Shown: positions 26,973-37,297, numbered from the stretch's first letter. The stretch: DNA of 64,000 bases from CAKSHP01 sp045636325 (GCA_045636325.1 JAZTXH010000016.1:186001-250000), one strand, 5' to 3'. Made by a program: numbers and translations. The notes: generated from the letters alone by a model not told the origin.

Positions 26973-27006
26973 TTTGGCTTAAAACAAAATTTCAGGAGGA
27001 TTTTCC

Positions 27007-27504
27007 ATGAATTTGGGGTTTGTTTCAATAGATGTGTGGACTCTTATTTTCACATGGGTCAATCTTATCATATTGGTATTTATTATGAAAAAGCTTTTGT
27101 TTAAGCCTATCAAAAGTATGATAGACCAAAGGCAAAATGAGATAGATAAGATGTATACCGATGCAGAAGAGTCAAAGCATAAAGCAGAGGAAATGGAAAA
27201 AGATTATACCGAAAAGCTTTCCGAAGCAAAGCAGGAGGCAGCAAGCATCTTAAACGAAGCGGTAAAAACTGCTCAGCTTAATTCGGAAAAAATAATGCAT
27301 GAAACACAAGCACAGGTAAGTGCAATTAAGCAGGCGGCACAGGAGCGTATTGAGCAGGAAAGAACTGTCGCGCTTGATGAAGCAAAGGCTGATATTGCAA
27401 ATATGGCAGTTGCCATTGCAGAAAAGGTAATCGAAAAGGAGATTAAAGAATCTGATTACGAGAGACTTGTGGAAAAATGCATAAATGAAATGGGTGATAA
27501 TTAA
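27007..27504 (+). CDS. atpF: ATP synthase F0 subunit b
   Basis: A 165-residue protein with one N-terminal membrane helix (about 8-28) and a long charged alpha-helical tail (LLFKPIKSMIDQR onward) rich in Ala, Glu and Lys. That tail dimerises as the peripheral stalk. CAGGAGG precedes the ATG. The stop overlaps the atpH start (TAATG). Confidence 0.95.
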   Translation: MNLGFVSIDVWTLIFTWVNLIILVFIMKKLLFKPIKSMIDQRQNEIDKMYTDAEESKHKAEEMEKDYTEKLSEAKQEAASILNEAVKTAQLNSEKIMHETQAQVSAIKQAAQERIEQERTVALDEAKADIANMAVAIAEKVIEKEIKESDYERLVEKCINEMGDN

Positions 27505-28037
27505 TGGCAGAGTATACTGCTTCTTATGCAGAAGCGTTGTATTCCCTTGCTTCAGGCGAGCAGAAGGCAGAAGCGATTTTAAATGATTTAAACTGCGTAT
27601 GCTGTGCAATTAATGAAAACAAGGATTATATAAAGCTTATAAATTCACCTGATATGGTGTTTGAAGAAAAAGAAAAGCTTTTAGATGACGCTTTTTTAAA
27701 TAGTGTGGACAAGTATGTTTTAAGCTTTTTAAAATTGCTTGCCAAAAACAGAATTTTCAATGTTGTTTCTGATGTAAGAAACGAATATGAAAATAGCTAT
27801 AATAAAGATAATAATATAGAAAAGGTAACGGTTGTTTCTGCATTTGAATTAAGCGATGCTTTAAAAGAAAAGCTTAAAGCAAAGCTTGACGAAATGACAA
27901 AGAAAACTGTTATGACAGAATACAAAACAGATAAATCTGTTATCGGTGGTCTTATTGTAAGATTTTCAGATTCACAGATTGATGCATCTGTTAAAGGCAG
28001 ACTTGAGGCATTAAAAAAGAGTATTTTAATGGTTTAA
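27504..28037 (+). CDS. atpH: ATP synthase F1 subunit delta
   Basis: A 177-residue soluble protein. The N-terminal helical bundle starts YTASYAEALYSLA, and the C-terminal conserved segment reads DKSVIGGLIVRFSDSQIDASVKGRLEAL. It caps F1 and anchors subunit b. It is translationally coupled to atpF. Confidence 0.94.
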   Translation: MAEYTASYAEALYSLASGEQKAEAILNDLNCVCCAINENKDYIKLINSPDMVFEEKEKLLDDAFLNSVDKYVLSFLKLLAKNRIFNVVSDVRNEYENSYNKDNNIEKVTVVSAFELSDALKEKLKAKLDEMTKKTVMTEYKTDKSVIGGLIVRFSDSQIDASVKGRLEALKKSILMV

Positions 28038-28085
28038 GCCCAGAAAGTTAAATGCATAATATAAGCATTCAGGATGGTGAGATAA

Positions 28086-29594
28086 GTGCAGTTGAAATCG
28101 GCTGAAATAAGTAAAATAATTAAAGAGCAGATTAAAAACTATGAAAATAAAATACAGCAGAAAGAAACTGGTAGTGTTATTGAAGTAGGTGACGGTATCG
28201 CCAAAGTGTATGGCCTTGAAAACTGTATGGCAAACGAGCTTTTGGAATTTTCAAATGGTGAGGCAGGAATGGCATTAAACCTTGAAGAAGATTTCGTAAG
28301 CGTTGTTGTATTGGGTAGTGACGGCGAAATCAAAGAAGGCGACGTTGTAAAGCGTACGGGCAAGGTTGTGTCTGTTCCTGTTGGCGAAAAGCTTATAGGA
28401 AGAGTTGTTAATGCTTTGGGTCAGCCTATTGATGGCAGAGGTGTTATTGAATCCGATGGTATGCGTCCTATTGAGTGTAACGCACCTGGTATTATAGAAA
28501 GAAAAAGCGTGTCTGTGCCTTTGCAGACAGGTATTAAGGCTATTGACTCCATGATACCTATAGGCAGAGGTCAGAGAGAGCTTATTATTGGTGACCGTCA
28601 GACCGGTAAAACAGTTATTGCAACCGATACAATTATAAACCAGAAAGGGCAAAACGTTATTTGTATTTATGTTGCAATCGGGCAGAAAAGGTCTACTGTT
28701 GCTCAATTAGTTGATACACTTGAAAAAAATGGTGCAATGGATTATACAATTGTAGTTTCGGCTACTGCATCCGAGCTTGCACCCATGCAGTATATTGCAC
28801 CTTATGCAGGTTGTGCAATGGGTGAATACTTTATGTATAAAGGCAAGGACGTGCTTATTATATATGATGATTTGTCAAAGCATGCGGTTGCATATCGTGC
28901 ATTGTCACTTTTGATTCGTCGTCCTCCGGGAAGAGAAGCGTATCCCGGTGATGTTTTCTATCTTCATTCAAGATTGTTGGAGCGTGCGGCAAGAATTGCA
29001 CCTGAATATGGTGGCGGTTCAATTACTGCGCTTCCCATTATAGAAACTCAGGCAGGTGACGTATCTGCATATATTCCGACGAACGTTATATCTATAACAG
29101 ATGGTCAGATATTTTTGGAAACTGAGCTTTTTCACAGTGGCGTTATGCCTGCGGTTAACCCAGGTATATCAGTATCACGTGTTGGTGGTAATGCACAGAT
29201 AAAAGCAATGAAAAAGGTTTCAGGTAAATTGAAGCTTTTGTATTCACAGTATCGTGAGCTTGCAAGCTTTGCACAGTTTGGCTCTGATTTGGATGATGAC
29301 ACAAAGATTCGTCTTGAGCAGGGTAAGCGTATAGTAGAAGTATTAAAACAGGGAAGAAATGAGCCTGTTCCGGTTGAATTGCAGATTGTAATAATATATG
29401 CTGTTACAAATGATTATTTAAAAGATGTAGCTGTAGAAGATGTAAAGACTTATGAGCAGGGGCTTTTTGAATATGTAACAGGTGTTTATTCTTCTGTTTT
29501 GGAAACCATTGTTAAAACAGGTGACTTATCAAAGAAGACGGAAGAAGCTCTTAAAAAGGCGATAAGTGAATTCACAGAAAAGTTTTTAAAATAG
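28086..29594 (+). CDS. atpA: ATP synthase F1 subunit alpha
   Basis: A 502-residue subunit with P-loop GDRQTGKT near residue 170, the arginine finger region in PAVNPGISVSRVGG, and the family end FTEKFLK. It forms the non-catalytic nucleotide sites of the hexamer. The start is GTG 28086, after AGGATGGTGA. Confidence 0.97.
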   Translation: MQLKSAEISKIIKEQIKNYENKIQQKETGSVIEVGDGIAKVYGLENCMANELLEFSNGEAGMALNLEEDFVSVVVLGSDGEIKEGDVVKRTGKVVSVPVGEKLIGRVVNALGQPIDGRGVIESDGMRPIECNAPGIIERKSVSVPLQTGIKAIDSMIPIGRGQRELIIGDRQTGKTVIATDTIINQKGQNVICIYVAIGQKRSTVAQLVDTLEKNGAMDYTIVVSATASELAPMQYIAPYAGCAMGEYFMYKGKDVLIIYDDLSKHAVAYRALSLLIRRPPGREAYPGDVFYLHSRLLERAARIAPEYGGGSITALPIIETQAGDVSAYIPTNVISITDGQIFLETELFHSGVMPAVNPGISVSRVGGNAQIKAMKKVSGKLKLLYSQYRELASFAQFGSDLDDDTKIRLEQGKRIVEVLKQGRNEPVPVELQIVIIYAVTNDYLKDVAVEDVKTYEQGLFEYVTGVYSSVLETIVKTGDLSKKTEEALKKAISEFTEKFLK

Positions 29595-29610
29595 TTAAGG
29601 AGAGGTTAAC

Positions 29611-30468
29611 ATGGCAGCAACCTCAATGAAGGATATAAAAAACAGAATAAAAAGTGTATCAAGCACCATGCAGATTACAAAAGCTATGGAGCTTGTTGCA
29701 ACGTCAAAGCTTCGCCGTGCAAAGGACAGAGCTCTTCTTACACGTCCGTATTTTGAGATTCTTAAAAAAACAATTGATGATATTGCTAAAGGAAACAGTG
29801 ATTTTTCATCTGTTTACACAAGAAACAATGGTTCAAAGAAAAGATGCTTTGTTGTTATTTCAGGTGACCGCGGGCTTGCCGGCGGATATAACAGCAATGT
29901 TTTAAAGAGCGTTTCGGCAATTGCAGGGGATGAAGAATACTGCGTGTTTCCCATAGGCAGAAAAACAGGGGAGTATTTTACAAGACGCGGTATTGAATTG
30001 TTAAACGAAGATTACACCATAGCAGAGGATGTAAGCATAGCTGACTGCAGTGAGATAGGAATGCTTTTGGCAAATCTTTTTAAAGATGGTGCTTTTGGTG
30101 AGCTTTATATAGTTTACACAAAGTTTGTTTCTGTTTTAAGCCAAGTGCCTGAATTTGAGCAGGTGCTTCCAATTGTTTATGATGGTGAAGGCGAGAATGA
30201 GTCCAACAGTGAGCTTATAATTTACGAACCGAGTGTGACAGAGGTTTTTGCAAAAATAGTACCTGAATATATTGCAGGTGTTATTTACGGCGGATTGTGT
30301 GAGGCTCAGGCTTCAGAATTTGCTGCAAGAAGAAATGCGATGGAGTCTGCAAATAAAAATGCAGGCGAAATGATAGAATCGCTTAATTTAAAGTATAATC
30401 GTGCAAGACAGGCGGCGATTACTCAGGAGCTTACCGAAATTGTTTCGGGAGCAGAAGCGCTTAAATAA
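29611..30468 (+). CDS. atpG: ATP synthase F1 subunit gamma
   Basis: A 285-residue central-stalk subunit. The N-terminal helix is IKNRIKSVSSTMQITKAMELVATSKLRRA and the C-terminal helix is NLKYNRARQAAITQELTEIVSGAEAL. It rotates within the alpha-beta ring and connects to the c ring. Confidence 0.97.
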   Translation: MAATSMKDIKNRIKSVSSTMQITKAMELVATSKLRRAKDRALLTRPYFEILKKTIDDIAKGNSDFSSVYTRNNGSKKRCFVVISGDRGLAGGYNSNVLKSVSAIAGDEEYCVFPIGRKTGEYFTRRGIELLNEDYTIAEDVSIADCSEIGMLLANLFKDGAFGELYIVYTKFVSVLSQVPEFEQVLPIVYDGEGENESNSELIIYEPSVTEVFAKIVPEYIAGVIYGGLCEAQASEFAARRNAMESANKNAGEMIESLNLKYNRARQAAITQELTEIVSGAEALK

Positions 30469-30505
30469 AATATTTTAGCGTAATTTTAAAAGGAGTGAGC
30501 GTTTA

Positions 30506-31897
30506 GTGGAAAAGAAAAACGTGGGCAAGGTAATTTCGGTTATCGGCCCTGTACTTGATATAAAATTTGAAAACGGACATCTGCCTAATCTTTTGAATGC
30601 TGTTGAAATAGAGCATGACGGCAACAAAATGGTGGCAGAGGTAGCGCAGCACGTCGGTGACGATATTGTGCGCTGTATTGCTATGAGCTCGACTGATGGC
30701 CTTGTGCGCGGTATTGACGCTTACGATACCGGTGAGGCAATAAAGGTTCCGGTTGGAAAAGAAACTTTGGGAAGAATTTTTAACCTTTTAGGTGAGCCGG
30801 TTGATAACATGCCGGCACCTGAAACAGAAGAAAAATGGAGTATACACAGAAAGGCTCCTGCTTATGACGAGCAGGAGAGCACCACATCAATACTTGAAAC
30901 AGGTATAAAGGTAGTTGACCTTATCTGTCCATATGCAAAGGGCGGTAAAATCGGCTTGTTTGGCGGTGCGGGCGTTGGTAAAACAGTGCTTATTATGGAG
31001 CTTATCAATAACGTTGCAAAGCAGCACGGCGGTATTTCGGTATTTTCAGGAGTTGGTGAAAGAACAAGAGAGGGTAATGACCTTTACAACGAAATGAAAG
31101 AGTCCGGCGTTATAAATAAAACCGCACTTGTATATGGTCAAATGAATGAGCCACCGGGTGCAAGAATGAGAGTTGCGCTTTCAGGGCTTACAATGGCAGA
31201 ATACTTCCGTGACAGAGAAGGTCAGGACGTTTTGTTGTTTATTGATAATATATTCAGATTTACTCAGGCTGGAAGTGAGGTTTCAGCGCTTCTCGGACGT
31301 ATGCCCTCAGCCGTTGGATATCAGCCGACACTGGCAACGGAAATGGGTGCTTTGCAGGAAAGAATTACATCAACAAAAAAAGGCTCTATTACATCTGTTC
31401 AGGCAGTTTATGTGCCTGCCGATGACCTTACAGACCCAGCACCGGCAACAACATTTGCCCATCTTGATGCAACAACCGTTCTTTCGAGGCAGATTGCATC
31501 TATCGGTATTTATCCTGCGGTTGACCCGCTTGAGTCAACATCACGCATTTTGTCTGCTGATGTGGTGGGAATTGAGCATTACGAAACAGCAAGAGGAGTT
31601 CAGAGAATTTTGCAAAGATATAAAGAACTTCAGGATATTATTGCCATTATGGGTATGGACGAGCTTTCAGAAGACGATAAGCTTACAGTATCCCGTGCAA
31701 GAAAGGTGCAAAACTTCCTTTCACAGCCTTTCAGCGTGGCAGAACAGTTTACCGGTATGCAGGGTAAATACGTTCCTGTTAAGGAAACAATCAGAGGCTT
31801 TAAAGAAATCATTGAAGGTAAGCACGATGATTTACCTGAATCAGCGTTTCTGTTTGTGGGAACAATAGAGGAAGCTGTTCAAAAAGCAGGTAAATAA
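30506..31897 (+). CDS. atpD: ATP synthase F1 subunit beta
   Basis: A 463-residue catalytic subunit. It has P-loop GGAGVGKT near residue 153, the catalytic glutamate in GVGERTREGNDLY, and YVPADDLTDPAPATTFAHLDA. The start is GTG 30506, after AAAAGGAG. Confidence 0.98.
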   Translation: MEKKNVGKVISVIGPVLDIKFENGHLPNLLNAVEIEHDGNKMVAEVAQHVGDDIVRCIAMSSTDGLVRGIDAYDTGEAIKVPVGKETLGRIFNLLGEPVDNMPAPETEEKWSIHRKAPAYDEQESTTSILETGIKVVDLICPYAKGGKIGLFGGAGVGKTVLIMELINNVAKQHGGISVFSGVGERTREGNDLYNEMKESGVINKTALVYGQMNEPPGARMRVALSGLTMAEYFRDREGQDVLLFIDNIFRFTQAGSEVSALLGRMPSAVGYQPTLATEMGALQERITSTKKGSITSVQAVYVPADDLTDPAPATTFAHLDATTVLSRQIASIGIYPAVDPLESTSRILSADVVGIEHYETARGVQRILQRYKELQDIIAIMGMDELSEDDKLTVSRARKVQNFLSQPFSVAEQFTGMQGKYVPVKETIRGFKEIIEGKHDDLPESAFLFVGTIEEAVQKAGK

Positions 31898-31912
31898 AGG
31901 AGGCTTTGAAAA

Positions 31913-32317
31913 TTGGCTGAAGTTAACCTTAAAATAGTAACGCCTGACGGTATTTGTTTTGACGGCGAAGTAAAAAGAATTGTTGTAAGAACTACTGTGG
32001 GGGATGTAGGAATAATGGCAAGGCATGCAAATTATGTTGCGCCGCTCGCAGTAGGCGAAGCAAGAATTACTTATGCTGACGGTAAAACGCGCTCAGGTGC
32101 ACTTGCCGGCGGAATGATAAGTGTATCAGGCGGCGATACAACAGTTGTTGCATCTACTTTTGAATGGGCAGATGACATAGATGCCAAGCGTGCAGAGCGT
32201 GCTTTAAAAAAAGCACAGGGAAGACTTGAAAAACATAAAAAAGGCGATGCCGAGTGGAAAATGGCAGAATATAAGCTTAAGCGTGCATTAAATAGAATTA
32301 ATGTAAAAAATAAATAA
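31913..32317 (+). CDS. atpC: ATP synthase F1 subunit epsilon
   Basis: A 134-residue protein with the N-terminal beta sandwich (TPDGICFDGEVKRIVVRTTVGDVGIMARHANYVAPL) and a C-terminal two-helix part (DAKRAERALKKAQGRLEKH) that can inhibit rotation. The start is TTG 31913, after AAGGAGG. It is the last gene of the atp operon. Confidence 0.94.
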   Translation: MAEVNLKIVTPDGICFDGEVKRIVVRTTVGDVGIMARHANYVAPLAVGEARITYADGKTRSGALAGGMISVSGGDTTVVASTFEWADDIDAKRAERALKKAQGRLEKHKKGDAEWKMAEYKLKRALNRINVKNK

Positions 32318-32398
32318 TGGCTTTATATTTAAGGGGAAAAGTCAGATAAAGGCAATATTTCAAATGATTGATTTTAACATATTTCGGGGGTGTAGGAA

Positions 32399-33880
32399 AT
32401 GAAAGTGGGCTTTGATAACGAAAAATATATTGCGATGCAGTCAGAACAGATAAAAAAGCGCATTGCATCTTTCGGAGATAAGCTTTATCTTGAGTTTGGA
32501 GGAAAGCTTTTTGATGATTATCACGCATCAAGAGTTCTTCCCGGATTTAAACCGGACAGTAAAATAAGAATGCTTACTCAGCTTGCTGAGCACGTTGAAA
32601 TTGTGATTGCAATTAATTCCGGTGACATTGAAAAAAGTAAAAAAAGAGGCGATTTGGGTATTACTTATGAGCAGGATACCTTAAGGCTTATTGATGCTTT
32701 TGATAAAATGGGACTTTACGTGGGAAGTGTTGTTTTGACACGCTTTATGTCTCAGCCGGGTGCCGTTGAATTTGAAAAAAGGCTTAAGAATATCGATATA
32801 AGTGTATATCACCATTATTCAATTGAGGGCTATCCCTATGACGTTGCAAAAATTGTAAGCGACGAAGGCTATGGTAAAAATGATTATATTAAAACAACAA
32901 AACCCCTTGTTGTAATTACCGCTCCCGGTCCCGGAAGCGGTAAAATGGCAGCGTGTCTTTCCCAGCTTTATCATGATCATAAGCGCGGTGTAAATGCAGG
33001 ATATGCAAAGTTTGAAACATTCCCTGTGTGGAATCTTCCGTTAAAACACCCCGTTAATATTGCTTATGAAGCGGCAACTGCAGAATTAAAAGACGTTAAT
33101 ATGATAGACCCCTTCCACCTTGAAGCTTATGGCGAAACTGCAGTAAATTACAACAGAGATGTTGAAATTTATCCTGTGGTTAAGGCAATGTTTGAAAAAA
33201 TTTACGGCAGCTGCCCATATAAATCACCTACGGATATGGGTGTTAATATGGCAGGTAACTGTATAATAGATGACGAGGTTGTGTGCAATGCAGCAAAGCA
33301 GGAGGTTGTGCGCCGCTATTATGATGCCCTTGTGGACAGGCTTAAATCAAATAAAGACGATACCGAGGTTTCAACTATTGATATGCTTATGCGTCAACTT
33401 TCGGTTTCGACTGAAGACAGAAAGGTGTGCGGTGCTGCTCTTAAAAAGCAGGAAAAAACAGGTATGCCTGCGGCGGCGATTGAAATGCCTGACGGAGTTA
33501 TAATTACGGGTAAAACATCAAACCTCTTAGGTGCATCTGCATCAATGCTTTTAAATGCACTTAAATATCTTGCCGGAATTGATGATGAGGTAGAGCTTAT
33601 TTCACCGTCAGTTATTGAGCCGGTGTCTGACCTTAAGGTAAATCACCTGGGCAACAGTAATCCCCGTCTTCACTTAGATGAAATTTTGATTGCGCTTTCT
33701 GTGTGTGCCCCGGCAAGCCGTCTTGCAAGGGACGCAATGGCACAACTCAAAAATTTAAAGGGACTTCAGGTTCATTCATCTGTTGTTTTATCTGAAGTTG
33801 ATATAAATGTGTTTAAGTCTTTGGGTGTAAATATAACATGCGAGCCCAAATATCAGACAAAATCACTTTATCACAAATAA
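32399..33880 (+). CDS. DUF1846 domain-containing protein
   Basis: A 493-residue cytoplasmic protein of the DUF1846 family. It begins FDNEKYIAMQSEQIKKRIASFGDKLYLEFGGK and contains the conserved TAPGPGSGKMAACLSQLYHDHKRG, which looks like a phosphate- or nucleotide-binding loop but is not a classic Walker A. Structures of family members exist, but no reaction is established that I know of. It stands alone between the atp operon and an AEC permease, with a terminator after it. Confidence 0.88.
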   Translation: MKVGFDNEKYIAMQSEQIKKRIASFGDKLYLEFGGKLFDDYHASRVLPGFKPDSKIRMLTQLAEHVEIVIAINSGDIEKSKKRGDLGITYEQDTLRLIDAFDKMGLYVGSVVLTRFMSQPGAVEFEKRLKNIDISVYHHYSIEGYPYDVAKIVSDEGYGKNDYIKTTKPLVVITAPGPGSGKMAACLSQLYHDHKRGVNAGYAKFETFPVWNLPLKHPVNIAYEAATAELKDVNMIDPFHLEAYGETAVNYNRDVEIYPVVKAMFEKIYGSCPYKSPTDMGVNMAGNCIIDDEVVCNAAKQEVVRRYYDALVDRLKSNKDDTEVSTIDMLMRQLSVSTEDRKVCGAALKKQEKTGMPAAAIEMPDGVIITGKTSNLLGASASMLLNALKYLAGIDDEVELISPSVIEPVSDLKVNHLGNSNPRLHLDEILIALSVCAPASRLARDAMAQLKNLKGLQVHSSVVLSEVDINVFKSLGVNITCEPKYQTKSLYHK

Positions 33881-33892
33881 AGGATGTTATAC

Positions 33893-33925
33893 AAGAGGTG
33901 TTGAGTGCACCTCTTATATAATTTT
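33893..33925 (+). terminator. Terminator after the DUF1846 gene
   Basis: AAGAGGTG (33893-33900) and CACCTCTT (33908-33915) pair around a seven-base loop and are followed by an AT-rich, T-containing tail. Confidence 0.6.
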
Positions 33926-33966
33926 GAAGCAAAGTTAGGTTATTTAAAGAAGGAAGTGAAAAATTT

Positions 33967-34893
33967 ATGGAAATTGCAGGTGTTGTTGCAAATCAGGTAA
34001 TAATAATGTTTTTGCTTATTATCACAGGATATGTGATAACAAAGTTTAAGATGTTTACAAAAGGAGGCTCAAAAGAGCTTTCAAATCTTTTGATGATGGT
34101 GGTAACTCCTTGTGTGCTTATAAAATCATACAGCAAGGATTTCGAACCCGAACTTGCTATAGGCCTTTTAAAATGCCTTGTGTTTTCTCTTGCTATCCAT
34201 ATTGTGGCAATAATTTTGGCAAATATTATAATAAAAAAGAAACAAGACTATAGATACCGAATAGAAAGATTTTTAGTTGTTTACTCTAACTGCGGCTTTA
34301 TGGCAATACCGCTTTTGCAAGCAGCTCTTGGAGCGGACGGCGTTTTCTTTGGTTCGGCATACCTTGTGGTGTTTACGATTCTTTCTTGGAGTCACGGCCT
34401 TTTTCAGTTTACGGGAGATAAAAACAGTCTTTCGGCTGTAAAAATTATAACAACGCCCGGTATTGTGGGTGTTGTTATAGGCATGATATTGTTTTTAACC
34501 GGATGGCGTTTGCCGGGAGTATTGTTTTCTGCAGTTGATTATATGTCAGCTCTTAATACTCCGGTTGCAATGGTGCTTTTAGGTGTATTTTTATCAGACG
34601 TTAATTTTAAAAAGGCAATACTTAATAAAAAGCTTTATTTAATATCAGTATTAAGGCTTTTGTTTATTCCTGTTATTTCAATACTTATTGGTAGAATATT
34701 TGGACTTGAAGACAGTATTATGACGGCAGTTATTATAACTGCGGCTTGTCCTTGTGCAACTGCATCGGCGCTTTTTGCTGCAAAATACGATATGGATGCA
34801 GCGTACGCATCGGAAATCGTTTCTATAAACACGCTCTTTTCTATATTCACAATACCGTTAATAATGGTACTGCTCAATTTCATAAAATTCTGA
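33967..34893 (+). CDS. AEC family transporter
   Basis: A 308-residue membrane protein with about ten helices. The split five-helix repeats typical of auxin-efflux-carrier proteins are visible from NQVIIMFLLIITGYVITK and from the C-terminal TACPCATASALFAAKYDMDA block. Bacterial members move organic acids such as malate or malonate; the substrate here is unknown. It ends 15 nt before the next start, so the two are likely co-transcribed. Confidence 0.87.
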   Translation: MEIAGVVANQVIIMFLLIITGYVITKFKMFTKGGSKELSNLLMMVVTPCVLIKSYSKDFEPELAIGLLKCLVFSLAIHIVAIILANIIIKKKQDYRYRIERFLVVYSNCGFMAIPLLQAALGADGVFFGSAYLVVFTILSWSHGLFQFTGDKNSLSAVKIITTPGIVGVVIGMILFLTGWRLPGVLFSAVDYMSALNTPVAMVLLGVFLSDVNFKKAILNKKLYLISVLRLLFIPVISILIGRIFGLEDSIMTAVIITAACPCATASALFAAKYDMDAAYASEIVSINTLFSIFTIPLIMVLLNFIKF

Positions 34894-34908
34894 CGGGAGT
34901 GAGTAAAT

Positions 34909-36498
34909 TTGCTTAAAATTAATTCCGTTACATTAAATCCGGCTGAGGACAGCTTTGAAAATCTTAAGTTTAAGGTTTTAAAAAAACTGTCACTTAAGTC
35001 AAAGGATATAAAAGAAATAAAGATTTTTAAAAGAAGCATTGATGCAAGAAAGAAAAATCAGATTAAAATAAGCTACAGTGTTTTGGTTGAATTAAAGGAC
35101 TCAAATAAGGAAAATCAAATTTTAAAAAAAGAACCGGGAGATATTTTTAAATGTGATACCCCTGTTTTTGATATAGGAAAAGCAAAGGATAAAAATAAAA
35201 AAGTTGTGGTTTGCGGCATGGGGCCTGCGGGGCTGTTTTGTGCTCTTGTTCTTGCAAGAGGAGGCATAAAGCCTGTTGTAATTGAAAGAGGAGCATCAAT
35301 GGATGAGCGCACAAAAAAGGTTAATGATTTCTTTTTGTCAGGAAAATTTTGCAAAAACGTAAATATTGCCTTTGGAGAGGGAGGCGCAGGAACATTTTCT
35401 GACGGCAAGCTTAACACAGGGGTAAGCGATATCAGGCTTAAGTATGTTACAGATACATTCATCTCTAACGGCGCACCCGAGGAAATTTCGTATATGGCAA
35501 AACCACATATAGGAACAGATTTACTAAGAAAGGTTATAGTAAATATCCGAAATGAGATAATGAATCTTGGCGGAAAAGTTTTGTTTAATACAAAACTGGC
35601 GGATATTGAAACGAAAGATAATAAAATTTGCTCAGTTGTGCTTGAAAATGGTGAAGAGATAGCTTGTGATGCTTTGGTCATGGCAAGTGGTCACAGTGCA
35701 AGAGATACATTTGAAATGCTTTATAAAAAAGGTGCGGCAATGCAGGCAAAAGCCTTTGCCATAGGTGTAAGAGTTGAACATACTCAGGAATTTATAAATA
35801 AAGCACAGTTTGGAGATTTTTATAAAGAAAAAACTCTTGGAGCGGCAGAATATAAAATATGGACTCACCTTAAAAATGGCAGGGGAGTATACAGCTTTTG
35901 TATGTGCCCCGGTGGGGTTGTAGTTGGAGCGGCAAGTGAGGAAAATGGCGTTGTCACAAACGGAATGAGTTATCACGCCCGTGACGGGAAAAATGCAAAT
36001 GCGGCAATTCTTTGCGATGTGCGCCCTGTAGATTTTGAAGATGGCAGCCCACTTGACGGAATGTATTTTCAAAGAAAGTGGGAGAAAAAAGCATACGAGC
36101 TTGGCGGCGGTAATTTTAAAGCACCTGTCAGCCTTTTGGGCGATTTTTTAAACGGCACTGTTTCAAAGGAATTTAAAAGTGTGATTCCTACTTATAAGCC
36201 GGGGGTAGAATTTGCAGATTTAAGGGAATGTCTGCCACAGTTTGTGAGTGAGAGTATAAAATATGCATTTGATGATTTTGATAAAAAAATTAAAGGCTTT
36301 AAAAGTGCTGATGCAATTTTAACCGGTGTTGAAACAAGGTCATCTTCACCAGTAAGAATTATAAGAGGGCAGGATTTTCAATCAATCACCATAAAAGGAC
36401 TATACCCCTGCGGCGAAGGCGGCGGATATGCAGGTGGAATTATGAGTGCCGCATCTGACGGAATAAAAGTGGCCCAGGCTATTATGAGTGCGCCATGA
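34909..36498 (+). CDS. FAD-dependent dehydrogenase (COG2509 type)
   Basis: A 529-residue flavoprotein. A roughly 95-residue N-terminal domain (SLKSKDIKEIKIFKRSIDAR) precedes the Rossmann dinucleotide motif VVVCGMGPAGLFCALVLARGG at about residue 100. FGEGGAGTFSDGKL and the C-terminal YPCGEGGGYAGGIMSAASDGIK complete the FAD fold. The family is widespread in Bacillota with no assigned substrate. The start is TTG 34909 after GGGAGTGAG. Confidence 0.85.
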   Translation: MLKINSVTLNPAEDSFENLKFKVLKKLSLKSKDIKEIKIFKRSIDARKKNQIKISYSVLVELKDSNKENQILKKEPGDIFKCDTPVFDIGKAKDKNKKVVVCGMGPAGLFCALVLARGGIKPVVIERGASMDERTKKVNDFFLSGKFCKNVNIAFGEGGAGTFSDGKLNTGVSDIRLKYVTDTFISNGAPEEISYMAKPHIGTDLLRKVIVNIRNEIMNLGGKVLFNTKLADIETKDNKICSVVLENGEEIACDALVMASGHSARDTFEMLYKKGAAMQAKAFAIGVRVEHTQEFINKAQFGDFYKEKTLGAAEYKIWTHLKNGRGVYSFCMCPGGVVVGAASEENGVVTNGMSYHARDGKNANAAILCDVRPVDFEDGSPLDGMYFQRKWEKKAYELGGGNFKAPVSLLGDFLNGTVSKEFKSVIPTYKPGVEFADLRECLPQFVSESIKYAFDDFDKKIKGFKSADAILTGVETRSSSPVRIIRGQDFQSITIKGLYPCGEGGGYAGGIMSAASDGIKVAQAIMSAP

Positions 36499-36642
36499 AA
36501 TTAAAAAAGTGGTTGGCCTTGCAGGAAGAAGAACTTTCTTTTGGATGATGGTTAAAAAAAACAAGTGCCTGAAAATCCGTCAAATGTATCTTTAAAAATA
36601 AAATGATACAGAGGTTCAGACGGGAGAAAGCCTCTGAAAATC

Positions 36643-36687
36643 AAAAAAAAACGCACATCAAATTATATGTGATGTGTGTTTTTTTGT
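36643..36687. terminator. Bidirectional terminator
   Basis: ACGCACATCA pairs with TGATGTGTGT, flanked by A9 and T7, between the convergent FAD and HAD genes. The 36499-36642 stretch before it has a further CAGAGG/CCTCTG hairpin (36609-36635) and no gene. Confidence 0.82.
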
Positions 36688-37248
36688 TTACCAATCCAAA
36701 AGCTTATCGCCTTTTACCATATAGCTTTTTTCTGCGGCAAGTTTGGCAAGAGGAGTGTCTGAATATGAATCAGAGTAAAAGCAGTCTATAACGCCATGGG
36801 GAAAAATCTCATAAAAGCGAACCACCTTTTCTTCGCCATGGCAATTAAGCCCGTCATATTTTCCGCTTTTTTTATCAACCCTTGATGCCATAACATGTTT
36901 TATGCCGATTCTCTGACAGGCAGGAATAACAAGAAATTCAGGAGATGCTGAAATAATAACGTCATCTGCTTTTTTTTCTTTTTTATAAAAATCCTTTATT
37001 TTGTGTATATTTTTATCCCAGAAAATATTAAGCTCTGAATCAATATCGGGAACATATAAAAGAAATTTATACATCTGCTCTTTAAAATGAGTTTTTGAAA
37101 ATTTCTTTAACACTTTAAACTTAATAAAATCTGCAAGAAGCTTTGGAATAAGCAAAAAAATTTTAGGATGCCTCCAAAGGCAGAAACGGTAAAAATCAAA
37201 GGTGGAATCGCCTTTGTATATTGTGTTATCAAAATCGTATACGTTCAT
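36688..37248 (-). CDS. HAD-IB family phosphatase
   Basis: A 186-residue haloacid-dehalogenase hydrolase. It has motif I YDFDNTIYKGD with both catalytic aspartates, motif II IISASPEF, a lysine in the GEEKVVRF region and motif IV YSDSYSDTPL. The inserted helical cap (about 25-95) is like phosphoserine-phosphatase relatives. It dephosphorylates an unidentified small phosphate ester. Confidence 0.85.
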   Translation of the reverse strand: MNVYDFDNTIYKGDSTFDFYRFCLWRHPKIFLLIPKLLADFIKFKVLKKFSKTHFKEQMYKFLLYVPDIDSELNIFWDKNIHKIKDFYKKEKKADDVIISASPEFLVIPACQRIGIKHVMASRVDKKSGKYDGLNCHGEEKVVRFYEIFPHGVIDCFYSDSYSDTPLAKLAAEKSYMVKGDKLLDW

Positions 37249-37272
37249 AATTGTGTACCTCTGTTAGATTTA

Positions 37273-37297
37273 AAGGGGATGAATTTTTCATCCCCTT
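37273..37297. terminator. Hairpin between the RpiB-like and HAD genes
   Basis: AAGGGGATGAA and TTCATCCCCTT pair perfectly with a short T loop. Its place after the RpiB-like stop on the minus strand suggests a terminator or attenuator. Confidence 0.6.
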